Made by a program: the position numbers and the translations under genes. From JAZDFC01 sp043808235 (lineage in GTDB: Bacteria; Bacteroidota; Ignavibacteria; Ignavibacteriales; Melioribacteraceae): a stretch of 39,651 nucleotides of DNA. Under the pieces are notes generated by a model. The model was not told the DNA's origin. It saw nothing but the letters and a program-made list of their open reading frames with translations, and made no database searches. This document shows positions 16,376-24,170 of this stretch, one piece after another. Every line of letters starts with the position of its first letter. Position 1 is the stretch's first letter. The stretch covers positions 1 through 39,651 of the forward strand of contig JAZDFC010000063.1 of the NCBI GenBank assembly GCA_043808235.1, read 5' to 3'.

Positions 16376-17881
16376 ATGTTATTCGAAATCAAATCAGTAT
16401 CAAAACAAATTGAATATAAATTTGAAGATAAATCGGCAGCGCTTTTTTACATTGAAGAAAATGAATTTATGGAAGAAAGTCTGGGTGAAATTGAAAAGAA
16501 CCTCGGGATCGCTTTCAATAAAAATCAATCGGACAGTTTCTTTAAAAAAGAAATTAAGCAACTTTGTCTCTATAACACTCCTGGATTTCCAGATATCGTC
16601 TATGTACAGCTCATCGAAAAAGAAAAACTTAATCTCGACTTTTTCCGGAATCATGCGGCAGGCTTCATCAAAAAAATAAAAGACGAGCCGCTTTCGTATT
16701 TGCATGTATTTGTGCCGGAGTATTCCAACTTTAAAGATTTGTTTCCTTCCGAGCAATACTTCTATCAAACCATTATTGAAGGCTTTCATCTCGGTAATTA
16801 TACTTTCGACAAATACTTCTCGGAAGAGAACAAGAATAAGAACAAGAGCAAGAAGTTGAATATGATTTTTGAATCCGAGAATTTGATTTTGTTTGAAGCG
16901 GCTATTGAGAAGACGGAACATTTGATTGATTCAATAAATTTTGCAAAAGATTTGGTCAATGAACCTGCCATCACATTAACTCCACACGAGTTAGCAAAGC
17001 GCACAAAGAAAGAATTAGAAAAAATTGATGTGCATGTTAGAATTTTTGATGAAGATGAACTTGCAAAAAGAAATATGCATGCCATTTTATCAGTTGGCGG
17101 GGCGAGTGCAAACAAACCCCTTATGCTCGTTATGAATTATAAACCGGCAGGAAAAAATAAAAAGAAAATAGCCCTTGTTGGCAAAGGAGTAACATACGAT
17201 GCCGGCGGTTTATCAATCAAACCAACTGCTGCAATGCTCGAAATGAAAGCCGATATGGCGGGCGCTGCATTAGTGATCGGCGCTATAAAAGCGGCAGCAC
17301 TATTAAAATTGCCTGTGGAATTAATTGGGATTGTCCCCGCAGTTGAAAATGTTATTTCAGGCAGTTCATACAAACCCGGTGATGTTATCATTACTTCATC
17401 CGGAAAATCGATTGAAGTGAAGGACACCGATGCTGAGGGGAGAATAGTATTATCGGACGCATTAATTTATGCATCTAAGCAGAAACCGGATTTGATTATT
17501 GATTTTGCTACGCTTACGGGCGCTATAGCTGTAGCGCTTGGTTTAATTGCTTCGGGACTGTTTACAAAGAATGATGAACTTGCCGATGATTTATTAGCTG
17601 CGGGGAATAGGACTCACGAGAGACTTTGGCGAATGCCTTTTTGGGATGATTATAAAAAATCAATCGAAAGCGACATTGCCGATGTGAGTAATCTTGGACC
17701 GAAGTGGGGCGGGGCAATTACTGCCGGAAAATTCCTCGAACATTTTGTCGATGAAAAAATTCCATGGGCTCACCTCGATATTGCGGGACCTGCAATCAAA
17801 CACGAAGCTACAAATTATACCGAAAAATACGATACGGGATTCGGAGTTAGACTTATGGTGGAGTATTTGCAGGCGCTCTAA
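16376..17881 (+). CDS. pepA: Leucyl aminopeptidase, M17 family
   Basis: A cytoplasmic hexameric dizinc/manganese aminopeptidase that removes N-terminal residues from peptides. The 501-residue protein has metal ligands and active-site residues at the same numbers as E. coli PepA: Lys270, Asp275, Lys282, Asp293, Asp352, Glu354 and Arg356 (VGKGVTYDAGGLSIK, KDTDAEGRIVLSDAL). The N-terminal domain is less conserved, with an Asn/Lys run NKNKNKSKK at 152-160. AGAGGA precedes the ATG. It ends 7 bp before the end of the convergent ArsR-type gene. Confidence 0.95.
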   Translation: MLFEIKSVSKQIEYKFEDKSAALFYIEENEFMEESLGEIEKNLGIAFNKNQSDSFFKKEIKQLCLYNTPGFPDIVYVQLIEKEKLNLDFFRNHAAGFIKKIKDEPLSYLHVFVPEYSNFKDLFPSEQYFYQTIIEGFHLGNYTFDKYFSEENKNKNKSKKLNMIFESENLILFEAAIEKTEHLIDSINFAKDLVNEPAITLTPHELAKRTKKELEKIDVHVRIFDEDELAKRNMHAILSVGGASANKPLMLVMNYKPAGKNKKKIALVGKGVTYDAGGLSIKPTAAMLEMKADMAGAALVIGAIKAAALLKLPVELIGIVPAVENVISGSSYKPGDVIITSSGKSIEVKDTDAEGRIVLSDALIYASKQKPDLIIDFATLTGAIAVALGLIASGLFTKNDELADDLLAAGNRTHERLWRMPFWDDYKKSIESDIADVSNLGPKWGGAITAGKFLEHFVDEKIPWAHLDIAGPAIKHEATNYTEKYDTGFGVRLMVEYLQAL

Positions 17882-17888
17882 TTGCTTA

Positions 17889-18815
17889 TCATTCTTTCTT
17901 CTTGTTATACCCCTTCTCACCATAAGGTTGGAGTTTTTCAAGCCATAGTTTTTCCAACTCTTTCAAATCTTCGGTGTAGTCGTATCCTGGTTCCTCTTTC
18001 GGATCCAGCCTGTCAATAATTTCGAAGATAAAATTCTTTTCACCGAATTCAGCGAAATCTTTTTGTAATGCTGAATTCATATGGCTGCCGCTATTTAATT
18101 GAAATATGTAACTGTTGGATTTACCATTTAAGTTTTTACTGCTGCCGATAAGTATTTTTCCGTTCATAAGATTTCTTATTTGATAGACTCCCATTGGCTG
18201 GACAGTCTGTTTGTACTTTCTAATTATTTCTTTTCTATCAATCATTTTTTCTCCATCATCTGATTTTTTTGTTAACCAATAATTACTACTGTCTCTTTCC
18301 ATTATTCCTTCATCAATCAGCAGCCGGCGGATAGTGCAATAATCATCGTATAAATGAATTATTTTATTGTTCACTTCTTGCTCGGAATACAAAACACCCG
18401 GCTCAAACATTTTGATAAATTCATTCAACAAAATCATCTTCTTCTTTTTTTGAACCGGGAGTTTGGCGATTCTATCCTTCTTCTTGAAGGTCGTGATCAC
18501 TTTTTGTCGATATTTTTCTATTCGTTTTTCCTGGAAATGCCTCTCCATGTTTTCGAATGAAATTATTTCTTTAAGAGAAAGGTTAAAGACATCATCATTG
18601 ATTTTATAAATTATATAATACTGTTCTTTCTGTTTCGTAACAAGCCCGGCGCTTTCAAGTTTTTTTAGATGGAAAGATACTGTTGACACAGCCAGATTCA
18701 ACCGATGAGCAAGTTCTTCGACATACTGAGGCTTTTCCATCAGTGAATTTACTACTTGCAGACGCGAGGAATCGGCAAGAGATTTAATTATTTCCACGCT
18801 TTTTGAGATTTCCAT
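17889..18815 (-). CDS. ArsR-type HTH regulator fused to DUF2087 and a degenerate GIY-YIG domain
   Basis: A 308-residue three-domain protein. Residues 1-85 form an ArsR winged helix (KSLADSSRLQVVNSL, then STVSFHLKKLESAGLV as recognition helix). Residues 110-183 match DUF2087 (AKLPVQKKKKMILL, FEPGVLYSEQEVN, LYDDYCTIRRLLIDEG). Residues 208-305 form a GIY-YIG fold with GVYQI intact at 209-213. The second motif, however, is LIG (222-224) not YIG, the helix Arg is replaced by Lys232, and only the late Glu288 and GYN are retained. Loss of both Tyr and Arg predicts no nuclease activity, so the domain may bind DNA or a ligand. No ArsR-type Cys metal site is seen. It lies 153 bp downstream of lolD on the same strand. 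Confidence 0.85.
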   Translation of the reverse strand: MEISKSVEIIKSLADSSRLQVVNSLMEKPQYVEELAHRLNLAVSTVSFHLKKLESAGLVTKQKEQYYIIYKINDDVFNLSLKEIISFENMERHFQEKRIEKYRQKVITTFKKKDRIAKLPVQKKKKMILLNEFIKMFEPGVLYSEQEVNNKIIHLYDDYCTIRRLLIDEGIMERDSSNYWLTKKSDDGEKMIDRKEIIRKYKQTVQPMGVYQIRNLMNGKILIGSSKNLNGKSNSYIFQLNSGSHMNSALQKDFAEFGEKNFIFEIIDRLDPKEEPGYDYTEDLKELEKLWLEKLQPYGEKGYNKKKE

Positions 18816-18828
18816 TACATTCCATATC

Positions 18829-18912
18829 TATTTCGATAATTGTCAAAACAAATTTAATTGAAAAATCCAAGCGAGTCAATCTGTTTCTATAAATGTCGAA
18901 ATAAAATATCGA
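18829..18912. promoter_or_regulatory. Possible operator region upstream of the ArsR-type gene
   Basis: TATTTCGA (18829-18836) has a perfect inverted match TCGAAATA at 18896-18903. A further TATCGA lies at 18907-18912, matching TCGATA at 18833-18838 in inverse. The sites lie 14-97 bp upstream of the ArsR-type start codon, where an autoregulator could bind. The gap is AT-rich, so chance matches are possible. Confidence 0.25.
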
Positions 18913-18968
18913 ACAGCGAAGATTGCTTTCTGAAAATCATTAGGGGCGGTTACGAGAAAATAAAGCAA

Positions 18969-19655
18969 TTATTTCTTTTGATGATAAATCAAGCCATCTT
19001 TCATTTCGTAAACAATTTCACCAAGGTTTATGAGCGCAGGATTGTGTGAGACTATTAGAAAAGTAAGGCCGAAACGGTCACGCAAATCAAAGAATAATTT
19101 ATGAATTAATTCACTGTTTGCTGAATCGAGATTGCCGGTAGGCTCATCGGCTAGTACTATTTTTGGATTGTTCACCAGGGCTCTCGCAACGGCAATCCTT
19201 TGCTGTTCGCCGCCGGAAAGTTCTGCCGGTTTGTGATTGGCTCTTTCTTCCAATCCTACAATTTTTAAAAGGTCGGTTGCATGGTTCAAAGATTTTGAAA
19301 GGGAAGTGCCGTCAATCATTTTTGCAATCGCAATATTTTCGACAGCTGTAAATTCGGGAAGCAGATGATGGAACTGAAAAACAAATCCGATATTTTTTAT
19401 TCTGAACCTTGAAAGGTCGTCGTCGCTTTGTTTAAAAATATCGGTACCGTTTATTCTTATTTCTCCATTATCGGGTCTGTCCAATCCACCGAGAATGTGA
19501 AGGAATGTACTTTTCCCCGCGCCCGAAGCGCCGAATATCACGGTTATCTTATTGTCTTCCAAATCTAAAGTTACTCCTTTCAATACGTCAATCTTTTTCT
19601 CTTTCGATTTGAAAAATGCTTTTTGAATATCATTTGCACTTATAATAAAACTCAT
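18969..19655 (-). CDS. lolD: Lipoprotein-releasing ABC transporter ATPase LolD
   Basis: Powers extraction of outer-membrane lipoproteins from the inner membrane. The 228-residue ATPase has Walker A GASGAGKST (42-50), the Q-loop with the LolD-like FQFHHLLPEFTAVEN (93-107), signature LSGGEQQR (146-153), Walker B VLADEP (167-172) and H-loop SHNP. It is the third gene of a minus-strand operon, 70 bp after the second permease. MacB-type exporters have similar ATPases, but the LolC/E-type permeases next door support Lol. Confidence 0.9.
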   Translation of the reverse strand: MSFIISANDIQKAFFKSKEKKIDVLKGVTLDLEDNKITVIFGASGAGKSTFLHILGGLDRPDNGEIRINGTDIFKQSDDDLSRFRIKNIGFVFQFHHLLPEFTAVENIAIAKMIDGTSLSKSLNHATDLLKIVGLEERANHKPAELSGGEQQRIAVARALVNNPKIVLADEPTGNLDSANSELIHKLFFDLRDRFGLTFLIVSHNPALINLGEIVYEMKDGLIYHQKK

Positions 19656-19725
19656 CTGTTCGCCAATTTGTAATAAAATATTTTTATCTTAATCAACAAT
19701 CGGAAATCTTGAATATGCAATTCTT

Positions 19726-20955
19726 TTATTCCCATTTGATTGATTCTGTAATTGATAACCTGGCTGCTTTTTTCGCCGGGTGAAGCGCGGCTATAAAACA
19801 TAAAAATAATGCCATTGCCGCAACTGCAATAAAGTCGCTAACTCTCATTTCTACCGGTAAATAATCAATGATGTATTTTCTCGGATCAAGAGGATAGAAG
19901 TTATATTGAATCTGCAAATAGCATGTTACAAATCCGATAATTGTCCCGGCAATTGTGCCGATGACCCCGATCAAAATTCCCTCGAACATAAAAATCTTTA
20001 ATATGGACTTTTGTATTGTGCCCATCGAACGCAATACACCAATATCTTTGCGTTTCTCGGTAACGCTCATCGTAAGCGAAGCGAGAATGTTAAACGTTGC
20101 TACCGCTATTATTAAGCAAAGTATGATATACGCAGACCATCTTTCAATCAACATCACGGAATATAAATCTTTATGCAGGTCGTACCATGTATAAACACTG
20201 TAATTCTTAACGCCAAGTTTAGATTGTAAAAATTCTTTCGTATCTATTGCATCATCAATATTATGTAGTCTTATCTCAATCCCGCTAATTTTTTTTTGCA
20301 TCCCCAGTAATTTCTGTGCGCTTTTTAAAGTCGTGAAGACCATCGAGTAATCGTAATCTTTATTGTTCGATTCGAAAATCGCCGCTACTATATATTTTCT
20401 CGTTTGTGGTATGGCCAACGAAGTTATAGACCTTTCAATATTAGCCGCGGATACCACGGAAATTGTATCCCCAACTTGACACGACAATCGCAAAGCAATT
20501 GGGAGACCAATAATTATATGGTAATCGGAAAGGTATTCAACATCGCCCGAAATAATTGAGTTTTTCACTCCCCAATTTTCGTGGTTAATCGATTCGGACT
20601 CACCTTTAAGCGTAAGAATTTCGTAAGTGCTTCTATTCAATAAAATTACTTTTCCCTCGGCATAAGGTTTAAATGCATTAATTCTTTTGTCGGATTGCAG
20701 AAGAGTATAAACCGAATCGACGGAAGAATAACCTGCAGTTGAGGTCACGGTCATTCGAATGTGAGGATCAAAATTTATGAGAATTGATGTTACAAGCGAT
20801 CCAAATCCGTTGAAAACTGAAAGTATAATAATTAAAGCTGCAACTCCAAGAGTAATTCCAAGTGTGGAAATTATCGAGATTATCGTTATGAAATTAATTT
20901 TGTGCTTGGAACGCAGATATCTTTTTGCAATGAAAAATTCAAACATATCAATCAA
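19726..20955 (-). CDS. ABC permease, LolC/LolE family (second of pair)
   Basis: A 409-residue inner-membrane protein. It has one N-terminal helix with the family start FFIAKRYLRSKHKINFITII and GITLGVAALIIILSVFNGF, a large periplasmic domain (50-265), then three C-terminal helices including VTEKRKDIGVLRSMGT. This layout and length are typical of LolC/LolE. The start overlaps the end of the upstream permease by 8 nt. A second in-frame ATG lies three codons in. It forms the LolCDE complex with its neighbours; which of the two is C or E cannot be told. Confidence 0.88.
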   Translation of the reverse strand: MIDMFEFFIAKRYLRSKHKINFITIISIISTLGITLGVAALIIILSVFNGFGSLVTSILINFDPHIRMTVTSTAGYSSVDSVYTLLQSDKRINAFKPYAEGKVILLNRSTYEILTLKGESESINHENWGVKNSIISGDVEYLSDYHIIIGLPIALRLSCQVGDTISVVSAANIERSITSLAIPQTRKYIVAAIFESNNKDYDYSMVFTTLKSAQKLLGMQKKISGIEIRLHNIDDAIDTKEFLQSKLGVKNYSVYTWYDLHKDLYSVMLIERWSAYIILCLIIAVATFNILASLTMSVTEKRKDIGVLRSMGTIQKSILKIFMFEGILIGVIGTIAGTIIGFVTCYLQIQYNFYPLDPRKYIIDYLPVEMRVSDFIAVAAMALFLCFIAALHPAKKAARLSITESIKWE

Positions 20956-22174
20956 ACCTTAACGCTGAAATTGGCTTTACTCTCGATGCGATGTAACTCG
21001 GAATAAAAGCCGTTATTATGCTCATAAAAAATGCAGAAGCGGAGACAATGGCGTAATGTTCCCAACGGATTGCTATTGGTACACTCGAAAGAAAATAGAC
21101 AGTGTCCGGCAGCGATACGATTCCGAAATTACTTTGTAGGTAACTGAGAATGAAAGCTAAAAGATTACCTGCCGCAATTCCGATTAGCGCTAAATAAATT
21201 CCCTGTAAAAGAAAAATTCCTATTATCTGTTTTTTTACTGCGCCAAGAGATTTTAAAATTCCAATTGCTTCGGTCTTTTCAAGTACAATCATTAAAAGTG
21301 TTCCTACGATATTAAATACAGCTACGATAATTATTAATCCAAGCACAATCGGAATCGGCTCCTTTTGCAGTTCAAGCCAGGTAAAAATATTCTGATGGAT
21401 TTTAAAAATTGAGCGGACATAATATGGATATCTGAGGAACTTCTGAAGTTCGATTGAAAGACTTTCAATTACCGCGATGTTGTTTACACGCAGATTGTAA
21501 CCGGAAATCTTATCATCCATTCCAAATAACTCTTGTCCAACTTTGAAATCAATTATCGCATTCATGTCATCATATTCGGCCATACCGCTTTCGTAAATAC
21601 CGGTGACAATAAATTGCTCAATAGCCGGCGGATTATCAATAGAAGGTACTTGATCATTTTTAAGTGTGAAAATTGTTAACCTATCGCCAACTTTAACAAA
21701 AAGTTTTTCGGCTAATTTTTTTCCGATGGTAATTCCATAATTATCGCTAACTTTTTCGTGATTATAATCTCCATCGAAAACCAAATTCTTTATATCGGAA
21801 TTATCCATCTCTTTCATGAATCCCGTTATTAGTATCCCTTCCACCTTAGCTGATGAACGAACAATGGCATATTTCGAAACGAACGGGGAAATACTTGAAA
21901 GTGACGAATCTGCTTTTTCTTTAATTCCCTCTATTACTGATTGATAAGGAGGAAGATTTCTGTTGCCGAACCCTGTAATTTTTATGTGGGAATTAAATTG
22001 TACAATTTTTTCGGCGATACTCTGCTCGAACCCATTTAAGATTGCAAGCGCCATAATTAAAACTGCAACGCCAAGCGCAATTCCGCATATGGAAATGACG
22101 GAGATTAATGAAATAAACTTCGATTCCTTCTTAGATTTTACGTATCTGTTCGCAATAAATAGTGGTAAAGACAT
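20948..22174 (-). CDS. ABC permease, LolC/LolE family (first of pair)
   Basis: A 408-residue paralogue of the next gene. It has the N-terminal helix PLFIANRYVKSKKESKFISL and GIALGVAVLIMALAILNGFE, a periplasmic domain, then three helices with VLEKTEAIGILKSLGA. An in-frame ATG at 22279 would add 35 residues with no family counterpart, so 22174 (MSLPLF) is preferred. It heads the lolE-lolC-lolD operon. The 105 bp upstream probably hold the promoter, but no clear hexamers were found. Confidence 0.87.
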   Translation of the reverse strand: MSLPLFIANRYVKSKKESKFISLISVISICGIALGVAVLIMALAILNGFEQSIAEKIVQFNSHIKITGFGNRNLPPYQSVIEGIKEKADSSLSSISPFVSKYAIVRSSAKVEGILITGFMKEMDNSDIKNLVFDGDYNHEKVSDNYGITIGKKLAEKLFVKVGDRLTIFTLKNDQVPSIDNPPAIEQFIVTGIYESGMAEYDDMNAIIDFKVGQELFGMDDKISGYNLRVNNIAVIESLSIELQKFLRYPYYVRSIFKIHQNIFTWLELQKEPIPIVLGLIIIVAVFNIVGTLLMIVLEKTEAIGILKSLGAVKKQIIGIFLLQGIYLALIGIAAGNLLAFILSYLQSNFGIVSLPDTVYFLSSVPIAIRWEHYAIVSASAFFMSIITAFIPSYIASRVKPISALRFD

Positions 22175-22358
22175 ACGCGCTCGGATTTTGATATTAAAAA
22201 TAAAGGAAAATGTTTTTAGGAAAAACTTATTTATTTCGGATTGACATTTAGAATCGAATAAGCTAAGTTTACAAGCCAATTTTGAATGATTTATTAATAT
22301 TATTTACTAATTGGTTGAATTTTTCTGAAAAATTGTTCATTGGTCAATTGAGTTCTTT

Positions 22359-22417
22359 TTGGGCGTAGCTAAGCCCGGTTATCGCGTCCCGATTTTGATC
22401 GGGAAGATCGCAGGTTC
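22359..22417 (+). pseudogene. tRNA-Pro-like pseudogene 1 (5' half, palindrome in place of anticodon arm)
   Basis: Bases GGGCGTAGCTAAGCCCGG and TTATCGCG match the acceptor and D arm of tRNA-Pro at 22518, and AGATCGCAGGTTC matches its variable and T region. It stops at GGTTC and runs into T7, so it lacks the rest of the T arm and the 3' acceptor strand. The 17-nt anticodon arm is replaced by an 18-nt perfect hairpin, TCCCGAT-TTTG-ATCGGGA (22387-22404). It cannot act as a normal tRNA. Confidence 0.75.
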
Positions 22418-22517
22418 TTTTTTTATTGCAAATAGTAAATTGTTCAATATGTGTCATGTTGATTGAGTTACAAAGCTGACTCTTTGAAGAATTTATTAAA
22501 ATTAACGGAAATACTTC

Positions 22518-22592
22518 CGGGGCGTAGCGAAGCCCGGTTATCGCGCCTGCTTTGGGAGCAGGAGATCGCAGGTTCGAATCCCGCCGCCCCGA
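22518..22592 (+). tRNA. tRNA-Pro (TGG)
   Basis: The 75-nt cloverleaf has acceptor CGGGGCG paired with CGCCCCG, discriminator A73, D stem GCGA/TCGC and an anticodon arm CCTGC/GCAGG with loop TTTGGGA (anticodon TGG). The T stem GCAGG/CCCGC has one A-C mismatch (positions 51-63), which is unusual but shared with the damaged copy at 22621. CCA is not encoded. Confidence 0.93.
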
Positions 22593-22620
22593 CGAAAAGT
22601 TTTTTGAAAATATGAAAGGG

Positions 22621-22680
22621 AAGTCCGGCAATCGCGTCCCGATTAAGATCGGGAAGATCGCAGGTTCGAATCCCGCCGCA
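22621..22680 (+). pseudogene. tRNA-Pro-like pseudogene 2 (3' half, palindrome in place of anticodon arm)
   Basis: AAGTCCGGCAATCGCG resembles the D arm of tRNA-Pro, and AGATCGCAGGTTCGAATCCC plus GCCGC match its variable, T arm and start of the 3' acceptor strand exactly. The 5' acceptor strand is absent. The anticodon arm is replaced by TCCCGAT-TAAG-ATCGGGA (22637-22654), the same palindrome as in copy 1 with a different loop. Confidence 0.75.
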
Positions 22681-22753
22681 TAAACAATAGTGTTCTTTAT
22701 TTATTGATAAAATTTTGATATGTTTGTTTCAAATTTTGGATTTCTGAGTTGAT

Positions 22754-22827
22754 GCGCCCGTAGCTCAACTGGATAGAGCATCAGCCTTCTAAGCTGGAGG
22801 TCAGTGGTTCGAGTCCACTCGGGCGTA
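22754..22827 (+). tRNA. tRNA-Arg (TCT)
   Basis: The 74-nt cloverleaf has acceptor GCGCCCG paired with CGGGCGT (G1-U72), discriminator A73, D arm AGCTCAACTGGATAGAGC, anticodon loop CTTCTAA (TCT) and T arm AGTGGTTCGAGTCCACT. CCA is not encoded. Confidence 0.95.
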
Positions 22828-22906
22828 CAATAATGTACCAAATATAAAATTCCAAATAACAATCATTTGGATTTTGTATTTTGTTTATCGAAATTTGTGA
22901 GTGCAT

Positions 22907-22981
22907 GGTGAGCGTAGCTCAGCTGGTTAGAGCATCTGGTTGTGGCCCAGAAGGCCGTGGGTTCAAATCCCATCGCTCACC
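22907..22981 (+). tRNA. tRNA-His (GTG)
   Basis: Acceptor GTGAGCG (22908-22914) pairs with CGCTCAC. The genome-encoded G at 22907 supplies G-1, opposite discriminator C73 at 22981, the His identity pair. The anticodon loop is TTGTGGC (GTG), and the T arm is GTGGGTTCAAATCCCAT. CCA is not encoded. Confidence 0.96.
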
Positions 22982-22994
22982 CAAATAAAATTAT

Positions 22995-23068
22995 GGCCCT
23001 ATGGTGTAACTGGTTAACACATTACCCTTTCCAGGTAGAGAGTACGGGTTCAAGTCCCGTTGGGGTCA
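22995..23068 (+). tRNA. tRNA-Glu (TTC)
   Basis: The 74-nt cloverleaf has acceptor GGCCCTA paired with TGGGGTC (with G-U pairs), discriminator A73, anticodon loop CTTTCCA (TTC) and T arm ACGGGTTCAAGTCCCGT. It is the last tRNA of the island, ending a few bases before a strong terminator. CCA is not encoded. Confidence 0.94.
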
Positions 23069-23074
23069 CAAGAA

Positions 23075-23100
23075 AAGGCCCGCCATAGGCGGGCTTTTTT
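23075..23100 (+). terminator. Rho-independent terminator of the tRNA island
   Basis: A 7-bp GC stem (GCCCGCC 23078-23084 with GGCGGGC 23088-23094) with a 3-nt loop is flanked by A residues upstream and six T (23095-23100) downstream, with more T after one G. Confidence 0.94.
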
Positions 23101-23186
23101 GTTTTTAAAAAATTCAAAAAATTGCTTATGTCATCTTTCTTGAGAGTTATGCTTTCGTTATTTTTTAAGAAAAAAATTTGCCGGAA

Positions 23187-23999
23187 ATGAAAAAACACAA
23201 ATCATATCCATATAATTTCGCTATAAATGACGAATACATAACTCAGCCCAAAAAACATTTTCTTTCATTTTTACCGCCTTCCTTACGGTTTCATGCCAAT
23301 TTAATTAGAATAGTCCTGTATAGTAATATAAAAACCAAATTTAGAATTTACGATCGATACAACTGGTCGGCTTCTTCGTACGATGTAATTCATAGTTTGG
23401 AAAGAATAGGTGTAAGATTTCACATCAAAGGAATGAAAAATTATGCTGATAATCCGGGACCTTTTGTATTTATCTCAAATCATATGGGTACAACTGAAAC
23501 AGTGGTTTTGCCTGCATTAATTCAACCGGTTAAATCCGTTGTATATGTGATTAAGAAAGAATTAACTACGTACCCGGTTTTCGGGCCGGTGGGGAAAGCT
23601 AGGCACCCGATTATTGTTGGTAGGCAGAATCCAAGAGAAGATTTACAGGTTGTTCTTGAAGAAGGAAGTAAACGACTTGCCGATGGCAGATCAATTATTA
23701 TTTTTCCACAAAAGACCCGCGGAATAAACCTCGAATTGAAAACTTTCAATTCGCTCGGAATAAAACTGGCAAAAAGAAATAATGTTTCGGTTATTCCAAT
23801 TGCGCTTAAAACCGATGCCTGGGCGAACGGCAAGAAAATAAAAGAATTAGGAAAAATCGATCCTTCGAAAGAAATAAAAATAGAATTCGGCGCCCCTATT
23901 CAAGTGAAAGGAAACGGCAGTGAAGAACATCAAGCCGTACTTGATTTCATCAAATCAAAATATATCGAATGGGGAATGGAAAAACATATTGTTGATTAG
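23187..23999 (+). CDS. PlsC-like 1-acyl-glycerol-3-phosphate acyltransferase
   Basis: Probably adds an acyl chain to lysophosphatidic acid at the inner membrane. The 270-residue protein has acyltransferase motif I NHMGTTE (98-104, His99), in which Glu takes the place of the usual Asp. KARHPIIVGR lies between the motifs, and motif III is FPQKTRG (173-179), a variant of FPEGTR. The N-terminal 75 residues are longer than in basic PlsC. A TTG at 23178 would add three residues; ATG 23187 is preferred. It is transcribed after the tRNA-island terminator, so it needs its own promoter. The acyl acceptor is not certain. Confidence 0.82.
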   Translation: MKKHKSYPYNFAINDEYITQPKKHFLSFLPPSLRFHANLIRIVLYSNIKTKFRIYDRYNWSASSYDVIHSLERIGVRFHIKGMKNYADNPGPFVFISNHMGTTETVVLPALIQPVKSVVYVIKKELTTYPVFGPVGKARHPIIVGRQNPREDLQVVLEEGSKRLADGRSIIIFPQKTRGINLELKTFNSLGIKLAKRNNVSVIPIALKTDAWANGKKIKELGKIDPSKEIKIEFGAPIQVKGNGSEEHQAVLDFIKSKYIEWGMEKHIVD

Positions 24000-24088
24000 T
24001 GATTACGTTTATAATAAATCCGCTTTAAATTTACATTCCAATTATCGGAATAAGTTAAAAATCATTTTCATAAATTAACCGGAATTTA

Positions 24089-24124
24089 ACTGCCAGCGTG
24101 TTTCCAATACAACTCGCCGGCAGT
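24089..24124. terminator. Possible shared hairpin between convergent genes
   Basis: ACTGCC...GGCAGT with inner GCG/CGC forms a 9-bp stem with one mismatch (24089-24098 with 24115-24124) and a 16-nt loop. It lies in the 171-bp gap between the ends of the acyltransferase and the large Asp-box gene. There is no T-run on either side, so termination is uncertain. Confidence 0.3.
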
Positions 24125-24170
24125 AATTAACTTGAATTATAATCGCAAAAGATCAACAAAGATTATGGAA

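Noticed and set aside
16822..16858. Asn/Lys-rich run in pepA and a similar run in the DJ-1 fusion gene (35845-35882) as a shared repeat
   Set aside because: Both are simple low-complexity linkers on opposite strands with different codon order; no evidence of a mobile repeat.
22175..22279. 35-residue extension of the first Lol permease
   Set aside because: Not shared by LolC/LolE proteins; the natural start is MSLPLF at 22174.
22344..22631. 95-residue minus-strand ORF across the tRNA-Pro region
   Set aside because: It is the antisense reading of tRNA-Pro and its damaged copies, a well-known source of false proteins.
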